Below are positions 18,057 through 26,428 of a stretch of 64,000 nucleotides of DNA, one piece after another. The DNA is from Sphingobium fuliginis. Its GTDB lineage: Bacteria > Pseudomonadota > Alphaproteobacteria > Sphingomonadales > Sphingomonadaceae. Under the pieces are notes generated by a model, which saw only the letters and a list, made by a program, of their open reading frames with translations, ran no database searches and was not told where the DNA came from. The stretch spans positions 248,001 to 312,000 of the forward strand of contig NZ_SEON01000001.1 of the NCBI RefSeq assembly GCF_004152845.1, given 5' to 3'. Numbering within the stretch: the stretch's first letter is position 1; each line of letters begins with the position of its first letter. The position numbers and the translations under genes are program-made.

Positions 18057-18422
18057 CTAGATGACGCCGACGATCGTCAGCTTGCTTTCCAGCGTTTCGC
18101 GGTCGAACGGCTTCATCACATATTCGTCCGCGCCGGCTTCGACGGCGGCCTTGATATGGCTGATGCCGTTTTCCGTGGTGCAGAAGATGATCTTGGGCCG
18201 CGCGGACAGATTGGCGTCCGGCAACGCCTGGAGGAATTCCATGCCGCTCATCACCGGCATGTTCCAGTCCAGCAGGACCACGTCCGGCACGGACGTTTCG
18301 CATTGCGTAAGGGCGTCACGCCCGTCGACCGCCTCGCTCACCGAAAGATCGAGCGATTCCAATATATGGCGGGCAACTTTGCGGATGACTTTCGAATCAT
18401 CCACGACCAGGCAGTTTTTCAT
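18057..18422 (-). CDS. cheY: Chemotaxis response regulator CheY
   Basis: Single-domain receiver, 121 aa from MKNCLVVDDS; acidic pair D8/D9, phospho-acceptor D52 in LLDWNMP, Thr/Lys switch residues in CTTEN and VMKPFD. An in-frame start 16 codons upstream is less likely. Phosphorylated by CheA, it would bind the flagellar motor. It sits between cheW and cheB in the operon. Confidence 0.95.
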   Translation of the reverse strand: MKNCLVVDDSKVIRKVARHILESLDLSVSEAVDGRDALTQCETSVPDVVLLDWNMPVMSGMEFLQALPDANLSARPKIIFCTTENGISHIKAAVEAGADEYVMKPFDRETLESKLTIVGVI

Positions 18423-18516
18423 AGAGCGTCCCTTGTTTTGCGTCCCATCGTCACAAGCCTTAACCGGCAAAGGCGAGGATTTGGTAAACGCCGGTACGAG
18501 ATCGTGCGATCTGGCG

Positions 18517-18954
18517 TCATGCCGCCTGGGCGACGGTGCCGGCCTCGATGAAGCCGCTCAACGACACCAGCAGATAGGGCTGGCCCTCATGCTCCACCAG
18601 ACCGCGGGCATAGGGCGCCCAGGCGGCATCGAGCTGGCCCCGCAGCGGCAGCTCGCCCTCCGGCACCTGGCAGATGTCGTGCACGGCATCGACCATCAGC
18701 CCATAGCTGTGGCCGCTGATGTCCGCGATGATCGCGAAGACCCGCCGCTCCATAGGCGTCGGCCGCCCCCGGACCAGCGCGGCGACGTCGATGACGGTCA
18801 GCACCCGGCTGCGCAGCGCGGACAGCCCGGCGACATGCGCGCCCATGCCCGGCACCGGCGAGATGTCGGTCAGCTTGACCACCGCCTCCACCTCCCGGGT
18901 TTCGACGGCGATCCTCGTGCCCGCCAGCGTGGCGAAGAGGTAAAGCTGGTTCAT
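18517..18954 (-). CDS. cheW: Chemotaxis coupling protein CheW
   Basis: 145 aa single CheW (SH3-like) domain linking receptors to CheA. Family features: YLFATLAGTRIAVETREVEAVV, the VPGMGAHVAGLSALRSRVLTVIDVA core with the conserved Arg, and YGLMVDAVHDI. Located 18 bp after the cheA stop in the same operon. Confidence 0.93.
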   Translation of the reverse strand: MNQLYLFATLAGTRIAVETREVEAVVKLTDISPVPGMGAHVAGLSALRSRVLTVIDVAALVRGRPTPMERRVFAIIADISGHSYGLMVDAVHDICQVPEGELPLRGQLDAAWAPYARGLVEHEGQPYLLVSLSGFIEAGTVAQAA

Positions 18955-18972
18955 GCGGCTATTTCTCCGTTC

Positions 18973-21342
18973 CTATCGCCGCGATCCGGCGAGCGCGGCC
19001 ATCAGCGCGTCCTGATCATAGCGATAGATGCTGCTGTCCTGGGGTCCGGCGGGTCGCGGCGTGGCGCGCAGATGGACGATGCGGCAGCCCAGCAGTTCGC
19101 TCGCCTGGGAGGCGTCCGATCCGGTGAACAGCACCACATCCTGCGGGTCGACCGCTTCGTCGGCGGGCAGGCCCATCACCACATCATGCCCGGCCTGGCG
19201 GAGCAGCGGCGCCAATATCTCGCGCGTCCAGCCATCTTCGCTGTCGGCCAGCAGGCAGCGACCGCCGCTCCGTTCCGCAACCGGCTCCTCCGGCAGGGCG
19301 GCGAACAGGGCGAAGGGGTTGATCACCTCCAGATGCTCGCCATCGATCACGGCAACCCCGCTCAACAGCCCATGCATCGCAACCATGTCCGGCACGGCGG
19401 GCATTTCCACGATGTCGAGCACCGCGGCAACCGGATAGCAGGCCTCCCTCGCGCCGTCGCGCAGGCGGAGCGCGGCGACCTTCTCCTCGGAAAAAGCATG
19501 ATGGCCGTTGGCGACCGGCACCAGCCGCCCGTCCAGACGCACGAAGCCGCGCCCGCCCGACCGACCGAACAGCCGGGCATCTATGTCCTCGACCCGCTCG
19601 ATCAGCGACAGCTTCAGCAAGCGCCGCTCGCCCGAATACTCCTCGAACCGCAAGGCGGGCACCATCTCGACACCGCCCTGCGCCTCCTCATCCTCCCCGG
19701 CCCGGCGGGCCGCATGATCGTCGATGATGTTGGGCAGGCGCGCCGCGTTGGCGAGGCCCGCCGCGTCCAGCAGCAGCATCGGCTTGCCATTGTCGGGCAG
19801 GGTCATGCCGGCATAGACGCCCGACGCCATCACCAGCGGCGATGCGGGACGGATCACCAGTTCCTCATGATTCTCCACCGCCGACACGCCCATGGCGAAG
19901 GGCACGCCGGTCGCGGAACGCACGACCATTACGGCACGCGGCCCGGACTGCGCGACCCGCTCCATGCCCAGCACGTCTTCCAGATCGATCATCGAATGGC
20001 GGATGGAGCGGATCGTCGCGATCTTGGCCCCGCCGACCTGCGCGATGTTCAGCGTCTCATTGTTGTCATGCAGGATTTCCACGACCGCAGCGCGAGGAAT
20101 CGCGAAATGCAGGTCGCCGGCCCGCACGATCAATCCCGGAATGATGGTCAGCGTCAGCGGCACCCGCAAGGTGATGGTCAATCCGCAGCCGGGCCGGTTG
20201 TCGAGCGCGATGACGCCGCCGATCCGCTCCACATTGGCGCGGACCACATCCATGCCGACGCCGCGCCCGGAAATGGCCGTGACCTGACTGGCGGTCGAAA
20301 GGCCAGGATGGAAGATCAGGTCGAGCTTCTCCGCCTCGCTCATCCGCGCGGCTGCTTCCGGCGTCAGGCGGCCCGCGGCCATCGCCTTGTCGACCAGCCG
20401 GCCGGTATCGATGCCCTGCCCGTCGTCGGAAATCTCGATGACGATCTGGTTGCCCGACTGGCGCGCCTCCAGCTTCAGCCGCCCCGCTTCGGGCTTGCCC
20501 AGCGCCCGGCGCCTTTCCGGCGTTTCTATGCCATGGTCGATGCTGTTGCGGACGATATGGGTGAGCGGGTCGACCACCATCTCCACCATTTCGCGGTCCA
20601 TTTCGACATCGCCCCCCTCAAGGCTGAGGTCGATGCGCTTGCCCAGGTCCCGGCCGAGATCGCGCACCATGCGCGGGATGGCCGTGAACAGGCGGTCGAC
20701 GCGCTGCATCCTGGTCTTGGAAATGGCGTCGCGCATGTCCGCGACGCAGGTCGACAGTCTTTCGAAGGCGCTTTCCAGTTCCGGATCGCCCGACCGCTCG
20801 CGCAGCTTGCGCGACAGCTCGTTGCGGGCCAGCACCATGTCGGACACGCCGTTCATCAACTGGTCGATCAGCGACAGGGGCAGGCGGATCGTGCGCGGCG
20901 CCGATTGCCCGCCGGAAGCGCGCGCGACGGCGACGGACGCCGCCGGCGCCTCGCCCTCATCCGGCGCGGACGCTTCCTTCTCCGTCAGGGCGGCGATCAG
21001 ATAATCGTCATTCTCCTGCGGCAGCGCAGCGCCGATGGCGACCGCCTCGGCCAGTTCCGCGATCCGGTCCATAATGCCCAGAACGGCGCTGACGGTGGCA
21101 GGATCGGCAAGGCGCTTGTCCGCCCGGATTTCCGACAACACATCCTCAGCCGCATGGCTCAGCCGTTCGAACCGCGGCAGGTTGAGGAAGCCGCAGCTCC
21201 CCTTCACCGTATGGAAAAAGCGGAAAATGGCGTCCAGCCGGTCGCGGTCCGTGGGGTCGGCTTCCCAGGCGACGACCTCCCCCGCCAGCGCCTCCAGCGT
21301 TTCCTGCGTTTCCGATATGAATTCCTGGAGTAGCTCGTCCAT
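18973..21342 (-). CDS. cheA: Chemotaxis histidine kinase CheA, no P2 domain, with degenerate C-terminal receiver-like domain
   Basis: 789 aa. P1 Hpt domain with phospho-His H44 in FFHTVKGSCGFL. A linker of only about 30 Ala/Glu-rich residues leads straight to P3 dimerisation (about 150-230), so the CheY/CheB-binding P2 domain is missing. P4 kinase domain has N box HIVRNSIDHGIE, G1 DDGQGID and GRGVGMDVVR. A P5 CheW-like domain is followed by a second CheW-like stretch (about 540-680). The last about 100 residues resemble a receiver (CLLADSEDGW) but the phospho-Asp position reads DVVLFTG, without Asp. First gene of the cheAWYBR operon. Confidence 0.93.
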   Translation of the reverse strand: MDELLQEFISETQETLEALAGEVVAWEADPTDRDRLDAIFRFFHTVKGSCGFLNLPRFERLSHAAEDVLSEIRADKRLADPATVSAVLGIMDRIAELAEAVAIGAALPQENDDYLIAALTEKEASAPDEGEAPAASVAVARASGGQSAPRTIRLPLSLIDQLMNGVSDMVLARNELSRKLRERSGDPELESAFERLSTCVADMRDAISKTRMQRVDRLFTAIPRMVRDLGRDLGKRIDLSLEGGDVEMDREMVEMVVDPLTHIVRNSIDHGIETPERRRALGKPEAGRLKLEARQSGNQIVIEISDDGQGIDTGRLVDKAMAAGRLTPEAAARMSEAEKLDLIFHPGLSTASQVTAISGRGVGMDVVRANVERIGGVIALDNRPGCGLTITLRVPLTLTIIPGLIVRAGDLHFAIPRAAVVEILHDNNETLNIAQVGGAKIATIRSIRHSMIDLEDVLGMERVAQSGPRAVMVVRSATGVPFAMGVSAVENHEELVIRPASPLVMASGVYAGMTLPDNGKPMLLLDAAGLANAARLPNIIDDHAARRAGEDEEAQGGVEMVPALRFEEYSGERRLLKLSLIERVEDIDARLFGRSGGRGFVRLDGRLVPVANGHHAFSEEKVAALRLRDGAREACYPVAAVLDIVEMPAVPDMVAMHGLLSGVAVIDGEHLEVINPFALFAALPEEPVAERSGGRCLLADSEDGWTREILAPLLRQAGHDVVMGLPADEAVDPQDVVLFTGSDASQASELLGCRIVHLRATPRPAGPQDSSIYRYDQDALMAALAGSRR

Positions 21343-21430
21343 TCCACCGCCTCATGGGATAGGCGGCGGACCATGGCGCGGCTGTGGTTAAATCCCCGTT
21401 AAAGAGGGGTGGCACGGCAACCATGAAAGG

Positions 21431-21465
21431 AAAAGGGGCGCCGCGACCGGCAGTCGCGGCGCCCC
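21431..21465 (-). terminator. Rho-independent terminator of the lipoprotein gene
   Basis: Perfect 13-bp stem, GGGGCGCCGCGAC (21435-21447) with GTCGCGGCGCCCC (21453-21465). On the minus strand it is followed by TTTTCC, 26 bp past the stop at 21491. It also separates this gene from cheA. Confidence 0.85.
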
Positions 21466-21490
21466 TTTCGGCTCGGTAACAGCCTTGAAC

Positions 21491-21766
21491 TTAATGCGCC
21501 TCGGTCTTCTCGACCGAGTCAGCCGCCTTCTCCCCGGCTTCGCGGGTGGCGTCCGCCTTGTTCTCCAGCGCGTCCGCGGCGTTTTCAGCGGCGCTTTCGG
21601 CATTGCCGCTCAGATTATCGGCCATCGCTTCCATATTGTCGGCCTGGTTGTCGATGGCGTCCGCCTGATTCTCATACGCGTTCTCGACCTTGTTCTCCTG
21701 CTTGGAATCGCATGCAGCAAGCGCGATCAGGCTGGCAAGGCCAAGGACTGATACGAAGGTTTTCAC
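21491..21766 (-). CDS. Small coiled-coil lipoprotein
   Basis: 91 aa from a GTG start at 21766 preceded by GGAGAAA; upstream in-frame codons do not look like a signal peptide. A lipoprotein signal, VKTFVSVLGLASLIALAAC with lipobox LAAC at about residue 20, is followed by charged repeats rich in N, A, D and E (NQADAIDNQADNMEAMADN, then ENAADALENKADA) that predict an amphipathic helix. Similar Asn/Ala-rich lipoproteins occur widely in sphingomonads. Function unknown; it should be anchored to an envelope membrane. Confidence 0.8.
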   Translation of the reverse strand: MKTFVSVLGLASLIALAACDSKQENKVENAYENQADAIDNQADNMEAMADNLSGNAESAAENAADALENKADATREAGEKAADSVEKTEAH

Positions 21767-21901
21767 GGCGTTTTCTCCTGTTGCGCCCCCATGGGCTGAC
21801 GTCATTCGGCAAGGGGACCGGATGCCCGGAACCCTGACGCCCATCAACTGGTCGCGCGAAGGATGGTTCCCGCCGCACGCTCCTTTCGTCGCGGAAACGA
21901 C

Positions 21902-22330
21902 TTATTTTTTCAGGGAATCGCGAATTTCGCGCAGCAGCAGCACGTCCTCCGGCGTCGCGGCCGGCGCTTCCTCGGGCTTGGGCATCAGCTTGTTCACCGC
22001 CTTGACCAGCAGGAAGATGATGAAGGCCAGGATCAGGAAATTGACGAACACGGTCAGGAATTCGCCCCAGCCGAACATGGCGACATTGGCCGCCTTCAGG
22101 TCGGCATAGCTGTCCGGGTTCCCCTTGAACCCGGCGGGAATCTCGCCCAGCCGGATGAAATAGCCCGAAAAGTCGGCCCCGCCGAAGATATAGCCGACGA
22201 CCGGCATGATCAGGTCGTCCGTCAACGACTTGGTGATGGTGGCGAAAGCCCCGCCGATGATCACGCCGACGGCCAGGTCCATGACATTGCCGCGATTGAT
22301 GAACGTCTTGAATTCGGAAATCAGCCCCAT
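21902..22330 (-). CDS. mscL: Large-conductance mechanosensitive channel MscL
   Basis: Homopentameric inner-membrane pore opened by membrane tension on hypo-osmotic shock. 142 aa: the N-terminal amphipathic helix [24 protein letters not shown] continues into TM1; TM2 is [25 protein letters not shown]; the C-terminal bundle is [14 protein letters not shown]. Length and motifs are standard. A monocistronic gene divergent from lemA. Confidence 0.97.
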   Translation of the reverse strand: MGLISEFKTFINRGNVMDLAVGVIIGGAFATITKSLTDDLIMPVVGYIFGGADFSGYFIRLGEIPAGFKGNPDSYADLKAANVAMFGWGEFLTVFVNFLILAFIIFLLVKAVNKLMPKPEEAPAATPEDVLLLREIRDSLKK

Positions 22331-22431
22331 GGCGAACCCCTTGTCCCGATTGCGATATGGACAGCATGAGCCGTTGCGAAGGCTTCGACAACCGCCTATT
22401 TCCTCACACGAAACAAGCCTGAGGATGTTCC

Positions 22432-23034
22432 ATGACGATCCTGCGCCAGTTCCGCCTGTTCCTTCTGCCGCTGCTGGGCGCCTTTGCGCTCAGCGCCTGC
22501 GGCATCAACAGCGTCCCCGCCGCCGAGGAGGTCGCAAAGGCCAAATGGGCCGATGTGCAGGCGCAATATCAGCGCCGCGCGAACCTTGTCGGCAATCTCG
22601 TGGCCACGGTGAAAGCCGCCGGCAAGCAGGAGCAGGACACGCTGGTCAAGGTGACGGAGGCCCGCGCCAGGGCCACCTCCGTCCAGGTCAATGCCGAGGA
22701 TCTGTCCGATCCCGCCAAGGTGCAGCAGTTCCAGCAGGCGCAGGCGCAACTGAGCCAGGGCCTTGGCCGCCTTCTCGCCTCGGTAGAGGCTTATCCGGAG
22801 CTCAAGACCAACCAGAATTTCCTCGACCTGCAATCGCAGCTCGAGGGTACGGAGAACCGCATCGCCGTCGCCATTCGCGACTATAACGAAGCGGTGCGCG
22901 CCTATAACACCCGCATCCGCACCTTCCCCGACGCGATCGGCGCCAAGATCATCCATGGCGCGAAGCCCATGACTCCGTTCCAGGCCACCACGCCCGGCGC
23001 GGAAGAAGCGCCGAAGGTCGATTTCGGCAACTGA
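22432..23034 (+). CDS. lemA: LemA family protein
   Basis: 200 aa. An N-terminal hydrophobic segment ending in LSACGI (possible lipobox) precedes a long helical domain with the LemA signature [23 protein letters not shown] and [26 protein letters not shown]. LemA proteins face the periplasm; their role is unclear, but they are commonly encoded next to TPM-domain proteins, exactly as here (next gene starts 7 bp on). Confidence 0.93.
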   Translation: MTILRQFRLFLLPLLGAFALSACGINSVPAAEEVAKAKWADVQAQYQRRANLVGNLVATVKAAGKQEQDTLVKVTEARARATSVQVNAEDLSDPAKVQQFQQAQAQLSQGLGRLLASVEAYPELKTNQNFLDLQSQLEGTENRIAVAIRDYNEAVRAYNTRIRTFPDAIGAKIIHGAKPMTPFQATTPGAEEAPKVDFGN

Positions 23035-23041
23035 GCCGGTG

Positions 23042-23854
23042 ATGCTCCGCCGCCTGCTCCTGATCTTCGCGCTGCTGGTTTTCATGCCCGTGGCGGGAGG
23101 GACGGGAATCGCGCCTTCCGCTCAGGCCCAGACCTTCCCCAAGCTGACCGGCCGGGTGGTGGATGACGCCGCCCTGCTCTCCCCTCAGCAGAAGCAGGCG
23201 TTGACCGACAAGCTGGCGGCGCTGGAGCAGCAGAGCGGGCGGCAACTGGTGGTGGCGACCCTGCCCGACCTCCAGGGATATGACATATCCGATTATGGCT
23301 ATCGGCTGGGCCGCGCCTGGGGAATCGGGTCCAAGGACAAGAATGACGGCGCGCTGCTGATCATCGCCCCCAATGAGCGTAAGGTGCGGATCGAGGTCGG
23401 CTACGGCCTGGAAGGCATCATGACCGATGCGCTGTCGTCCCAGATCATCCGCAACGCCATCACGCCCCGGTTCAAGGCCGGGGACATGCCCGGCGGGATC
23501 GATGCGGGCGTGGACGCCATCGGCAAGCTGCTGACCCTGCCCCCCGAAGAAGCCAAGGCGCTGGCGGCGCAGGCCGAAGCCAGGGCGCGCGACGCAGCGG
23601 ACGATGGCGGGGCATTCATGGCGATATTCTGGCTCGTGGTCGTCGCGATCATCGTGATCGCCATGCTTTCCGGGCGGGGCAAGGGACGGCGCTATCGGGG
23701 CGGATCGGGACCGATCATCCTGTGGGGGCCGGGCGATTCCGGATGGGGCGGCGGCGGTGGATCAGGCTGGGGCAGTGGCGGCTGGGGCAGCGGCGGCGGC
23801 TTTTCGGGCGGCGGCGGCAGCTTCGGCGGCGGCGGCGCGTCGGGGGACTGGTGA
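23042..23854 (+). CDS. TPM-domain (YgcG/Psb32 fold) membrane-anchored protein
   Basis: 270 aa. N-terminal signal (LLLIFALLVFMPVAGG), TPM domain (LTGRVVDDAALLSPQQKQALTDKL, VEVGYGLEG-type segment read as IEVGYGLEGIM, NAITPRFKAGD), one C-terminal membrane helix (FMAIFWLVVVAIIVIAML) and a Gly/Ser/Trp-rich tail. GTG at 23039 directly precedes the chosen ATG at 23042. Family members act in envelope or photosystem maintenance elsewhere; the role here is unknown. Middle gene of a lemA-TPM-TPM-Nudix operon. Confidence 0.9.
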   Translation: MLRRLLLIFALLVFMPVAGGTGIAPSAQAQTFPKLTGRVVDDAALLSPQQKQALTDKLAALEQQSGRQLVVATLPDLQGYDISDYGYRLGRAWGIGSKDKNDGALLIIAPNERKVRIEVGYGLEGIMTDALSSQIIRNAITPRFKAGDMPGGIDAGVDAIGKLLTLPPEEAKALAAQAEARARDAADDGGAFMAIFWLVVVAIIVIAMLSGRGKGRRYRGGSGPIILWGPGDSGWGGGGGSGWGSGGWGSGGGFSGGGGSFGGGGASGDW

Positions 23855-24531
23855 TGCGCCTGATCATGAACGAAGCCGATCACGACCGCGTGACCGCTGC
23901 GGTGGCCGAAGCGGAGAAGGCGACGGATGGCGAGATCGTCACCATCGTCGCGCGCCGGTCGGACGCCTATCATGATGCAGGGCTGCACTGGGCCATCGGC
24001 GCGGTGTTCCTGGCCCTGTCGGCGGCGGCGGCCTTCCCCCTGCATTTCCGGCGCTTATGCTCCTGGCTGCTGCAAAGCTGGGAGCATGAGGTGGAGGACT
24101 GGAAGCTCTTGACGGTCCTGCTCAGCCTGCTCATCCTCAAATTCCTGATCGTCCGCTATGCACTCGCCTGGATGCCGCTGCGCATGGCGTTGACGCCCAA
24201 GGCCACCAAGGCCCGCCGCGTGCGCCGCCGTGCCATCACCCTGTTTCGCGCGGTAGCCCAGGGGCGCACGCGCGGACGGACCGGCGTGCTCATCTACCTC
24301 TCGCTGGATGAGCATCGGGCGGAACTCGTCGCGGATGCGGCGATCAACGAAAAGGTCGCTCCGGAAATTTGGGGCGAGGCCATGGCCGCACTGATCGACG
24401 GCGTGCGCGCAGGCCGCGCCGCCGAAGGCATGGCGGAAGCGGTGCGGCAGGTCGGCAGCGTGCTGGCCGAATATTTTCCGGCGACCGGCGACAATCCCAA
24501 TGAATTGCCCGACAGGTTGATCGAATTATGA
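23854..24531 (+). CDS. Second TPM-domain membrane protein
   Basis: 225 aa starting at the ATG that overlaps the preceding stop (TGATG). The N-terminal part (EADHDRVTAAVAEAEKATDGEIVTIVA) and C-terminal part (TGVLIYLSLDEHRAELVADAAI, VLAEYFPATGDNPNELPD) make a TPM fold split by two membrane helices (about 45-65 and 80-102). No signal peptide is apparent. Coupled to the first TPM gene and to the Nudix gene (4-nt overlap), so the three are coexpressed. Confidence 0.87.
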   Translation: MRLIMNEADHDRVTAAVAEAEKATDGEIVTIVARRSDAYHDAGLHWAIGAVFLALSAAAAFPLHFRRLCSWLLQSWEHEVEDWKLLTVLLSLLILKFLIVRYALAWMPLRMALTPKATKARRVRRRAITLFRAVAQGRTRGRTGVLIYLSLDEHRAELVADAAINEKVAPEIWGEAMAALIDGVRAGRAAEGMAEAVRQVGSVLAEYFPATGDNPNELPDRLIEL

Positions 24532-25070
24532 GCGAGCAGGACGGGGCTTCCCCCGAAGAGATCATGTGGGAAGGCCGCTTCATCACCGCCAAGCGCCGGG
24601 GCAGGTGGGAATATGTCGGCCGGGCGCGGGGCATCCATGCCGCCGTCATTCTGGCCGTGGACGAGGCGGCGGACGGGCGGCATGTGTTGCTGGTCGATCA
24701 ATATCGCGTGCCACTGGGCCGCCGCTGCATCGAATTGCCCGCGGGCCTTGTGGGCGACCATGACGAGGGCGAGGAAGCCGTGCTGGCCGCCACTCGCGAA
24801 CTGGAGGAGGAAACCGGCTACCTGCCCGGCCGGATGGAGGCTTTGGGTGAATTCTACAGTTCGCCCGGCATGGTGTCGGAGAGCTTCACGCTGTTCCGTG
24901 CGCATGACCTCATGAAAACCGGCGATGGCGGCGGCGTGGAAGGCGAAGATATCCGCGTGCACCGCGTGCCGCTCGACAGGATTCACGACCGGATCGCGGC
25001 ATGGCGGACGGAAGGCTTCGCAATCGACGTGAAGCTGCTGTTGCTGCTGGGTGCGGGCATCGTGGGCTGA
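24528..25070 (+). CDS. Nudix hydrolase, ADP-ribose pyrophosphatase type
   Basis: 180 aa. The Nudix box G-x5-E-x7-REUxEExGU is intact: it starts at GLVGDHDEGEEAV and ends at RELEEETGY. Upstream VLLVDQYRVPLGRRCIELPAG is the ADP-ribose/GDP-mannose hydrolase (NudF-like) signature, so a nucleotide-sugar or ADP-ribose substrate is likely; the exact substrate is inferred. Start overlaps the TPM gene by 4 nt. Confidence 0.9.
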   Translation: MSEQDGASPEEIMWEGRFITAKRRGRWEYVGRARGIHAAVILAVDEAADGRHVLLVDQYRVPLGRRCIELPAGLVGDHDEGEEAVLAATRELEEETGYLPGRMEALGEFYSSPGMVSESFTLFRAHDLMKTGDGGGVEGEDIRVHRVPLDRIHDRIAAWRTEGFAIDVKLLLLLGAGIVG

Positions 25071-25207
25071 GGCCTTTTGCAGGGCGAGGCGCTCCAGGCC
25101 GTCCCGCCCTGTAAATGCATCACCTCCGCCAACGTGCGGTCACCTCAACCGTCCGCTGTCGAAACGGTCCCAAGTCGATCCAGGCGATGATCACGCTCAG
25201 CCAAAGG

Positions 25208-26224
25208 TCACAGACTGCCGAAACCAGGGGCTTCGCCACGGGCATTGCCGTCGATGCGGGTCGGCCGTCTCCAGCCGATCCGCGGGCGCTTGCGCAGGCG
25301 GAGGGTCGGCCAGTCGCCGCGGTCCGTCCGTTCCGCCAGGCGCATTCCCTGGGCGCGATAGGCAGCCAGCACCGCACCGGCCTGTTCATTGAGCAGCCCC
25401 GCAAGGACGATGGTGCCGCCTTCCTCCACCAGCGCGCAGAGCGAGGGAGCAAGTTCGATCAGCGGACCGGCCAGGATATTGGCGATCAGCAGGTCATAGG
25501 GCGCGCGCGTCGCAATAGCCGGGTGATCCACGCCGGCAGCCGTGTAGAGCGCGAGTTGCCCCTGTCCCTTGCCCGTCGCAATCCCGTTGGCCGCCGCGTT
25601 GGCAGCGCTGATCTCCACCGCGACGGGATCGATGTCGGACGCCGTCGCATAAGCACGCGGCCAAAGGTGGAGCGCCGCGAAGGCAAGCAGGCCAGTGCCC
25701 GTTCCGATGTCCGCGACATTGCCGAAGCGCATGCCGACCCGCCGCATGCGGTCGAGCATGATCAGGCAGCCCGCCGTGGTTTCATGCTGGCCAGTGCCGA
25801 AGGCGCGGCTCGCCTCGATCAGGAAATTGACGTGACCGGGCGCCGCCGGGTCGCTGGCGAGATTGCGGACATGGAAACGCCCCGCAGTGACGGGTTCCAG
25901 CCCCTGCTGGCTCAACGTCACCCAATCCTCGTCGGGCAGTTGCTCGACCAGCGGCTTGACGCCGGCGGCGCTGGGGACGAGCGAACGGAGCAGCCGGATC
26001 GCGGCGGGGCTCGGCTGGCCTTCGAAATAGGCGTCGAGCCGCCAGCTTTGTTCATTATCGGGCTCCGCCTCGCTGGTCATCAGCACAGGCGGACGATCCA
26101 TCAGCGCGAAGGCGGCAATGTCGCCATCCAGCGCTTCGGCCTCCGCACGGGTGCATGGGAAGGTGACTTTCCAGCTTTGCGCCTTCTCTTCGGCCAGCGC
26201 GGATGGGGTGGCAAGGTCGTTCAT
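25208..26224 (-). CDS. prmA: Ribosomal protein L11 methyltransferase
   Basis: Trimethylates L11 using S-adenosylmethionine. 338 aa: a divergent N-terminal L11-recognition domain, then the Rossmann domain with AFGTGQHETT, DIGTGTGLLAFAAL (motif I) and APYDLLIANILAGPL (the NIL motif typical of PrmA). The C-terminal about 25 residues (RIGWRRPTRIDGNARGEAPG) extend past the usual end. Converges with the Nudix gene; the 137-bp gap has a weak CAGGGCG/CGCCCTG hairpin (25080-25111). Confidence 0.94.
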   Translation of the reverse strand: MNDLATPSALAEEKAQSWKVTFPCTRAEAEALDGDIAAFALMDRPPVLMTSEAEPDNEQSWRLDAYFEGQPSPAAIRLLRSLVPSAAGVKPLVEQLPDEDWVTLSQQGLEPVTAGRFHVRNLASDPAAPGHVNFLIEASRAFGTGQHETTAGCLIMLDRMRRVGMRFGNVADIGTGTGLLAFAALHLWPRAYATASDIDPVAVEISAANAAANGIATGKGQGQLALYTAAGVDHPAIATRAPYDLLIANILAGPLIELAPSLCALVEEGGTIVLAGLLNEQAGAVLAAYRAQGMRLAERTDRGDWPTLRLRKRPRIGWRRPTRIDGNARGEAPGFGSL

Positions 26225-26372
26225 GTCGCGGCCTTTAGACCTTTGGCGGATGGAGGGGAAGCAGGCACATCTGCCGGGGATGCAAGCCTTGGGTGATCGA
26301 GGACATCAAACCCCTTCCCTGAAGCAGGGGGGAAGCGCCGGTGTCCGCAATTTCCCAGAACGAAGCATATAT

Positions 26373-26401
26373 AAGAAAAGGGCGAGCTTCGCAGCCCGCC
26401 C
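26373..26401 (-). terminator. Terminator of the sdh operon
   Basis: A 9-bp stem, GGGCGAGCT (26380-26388) against AGCCCGCCC (26393-26401) with one G-U pair and a tetraloop, followed on the minus strand by TTTTCTT, 28 bp after the sdhA stop. Confidence 0.85.
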
Positions 26402-26428
26402 TTCCCTGTTTCCCGCCGTTCGCGCGGC

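Noticed and set aside
18061..21333. A 1090-codon open frame antisense to cheA/cheW/cheY
   Set aside because: It spans several well-supported genes on the opposite strand, shows no family motifs and is the usual GC-rich mirror frame.
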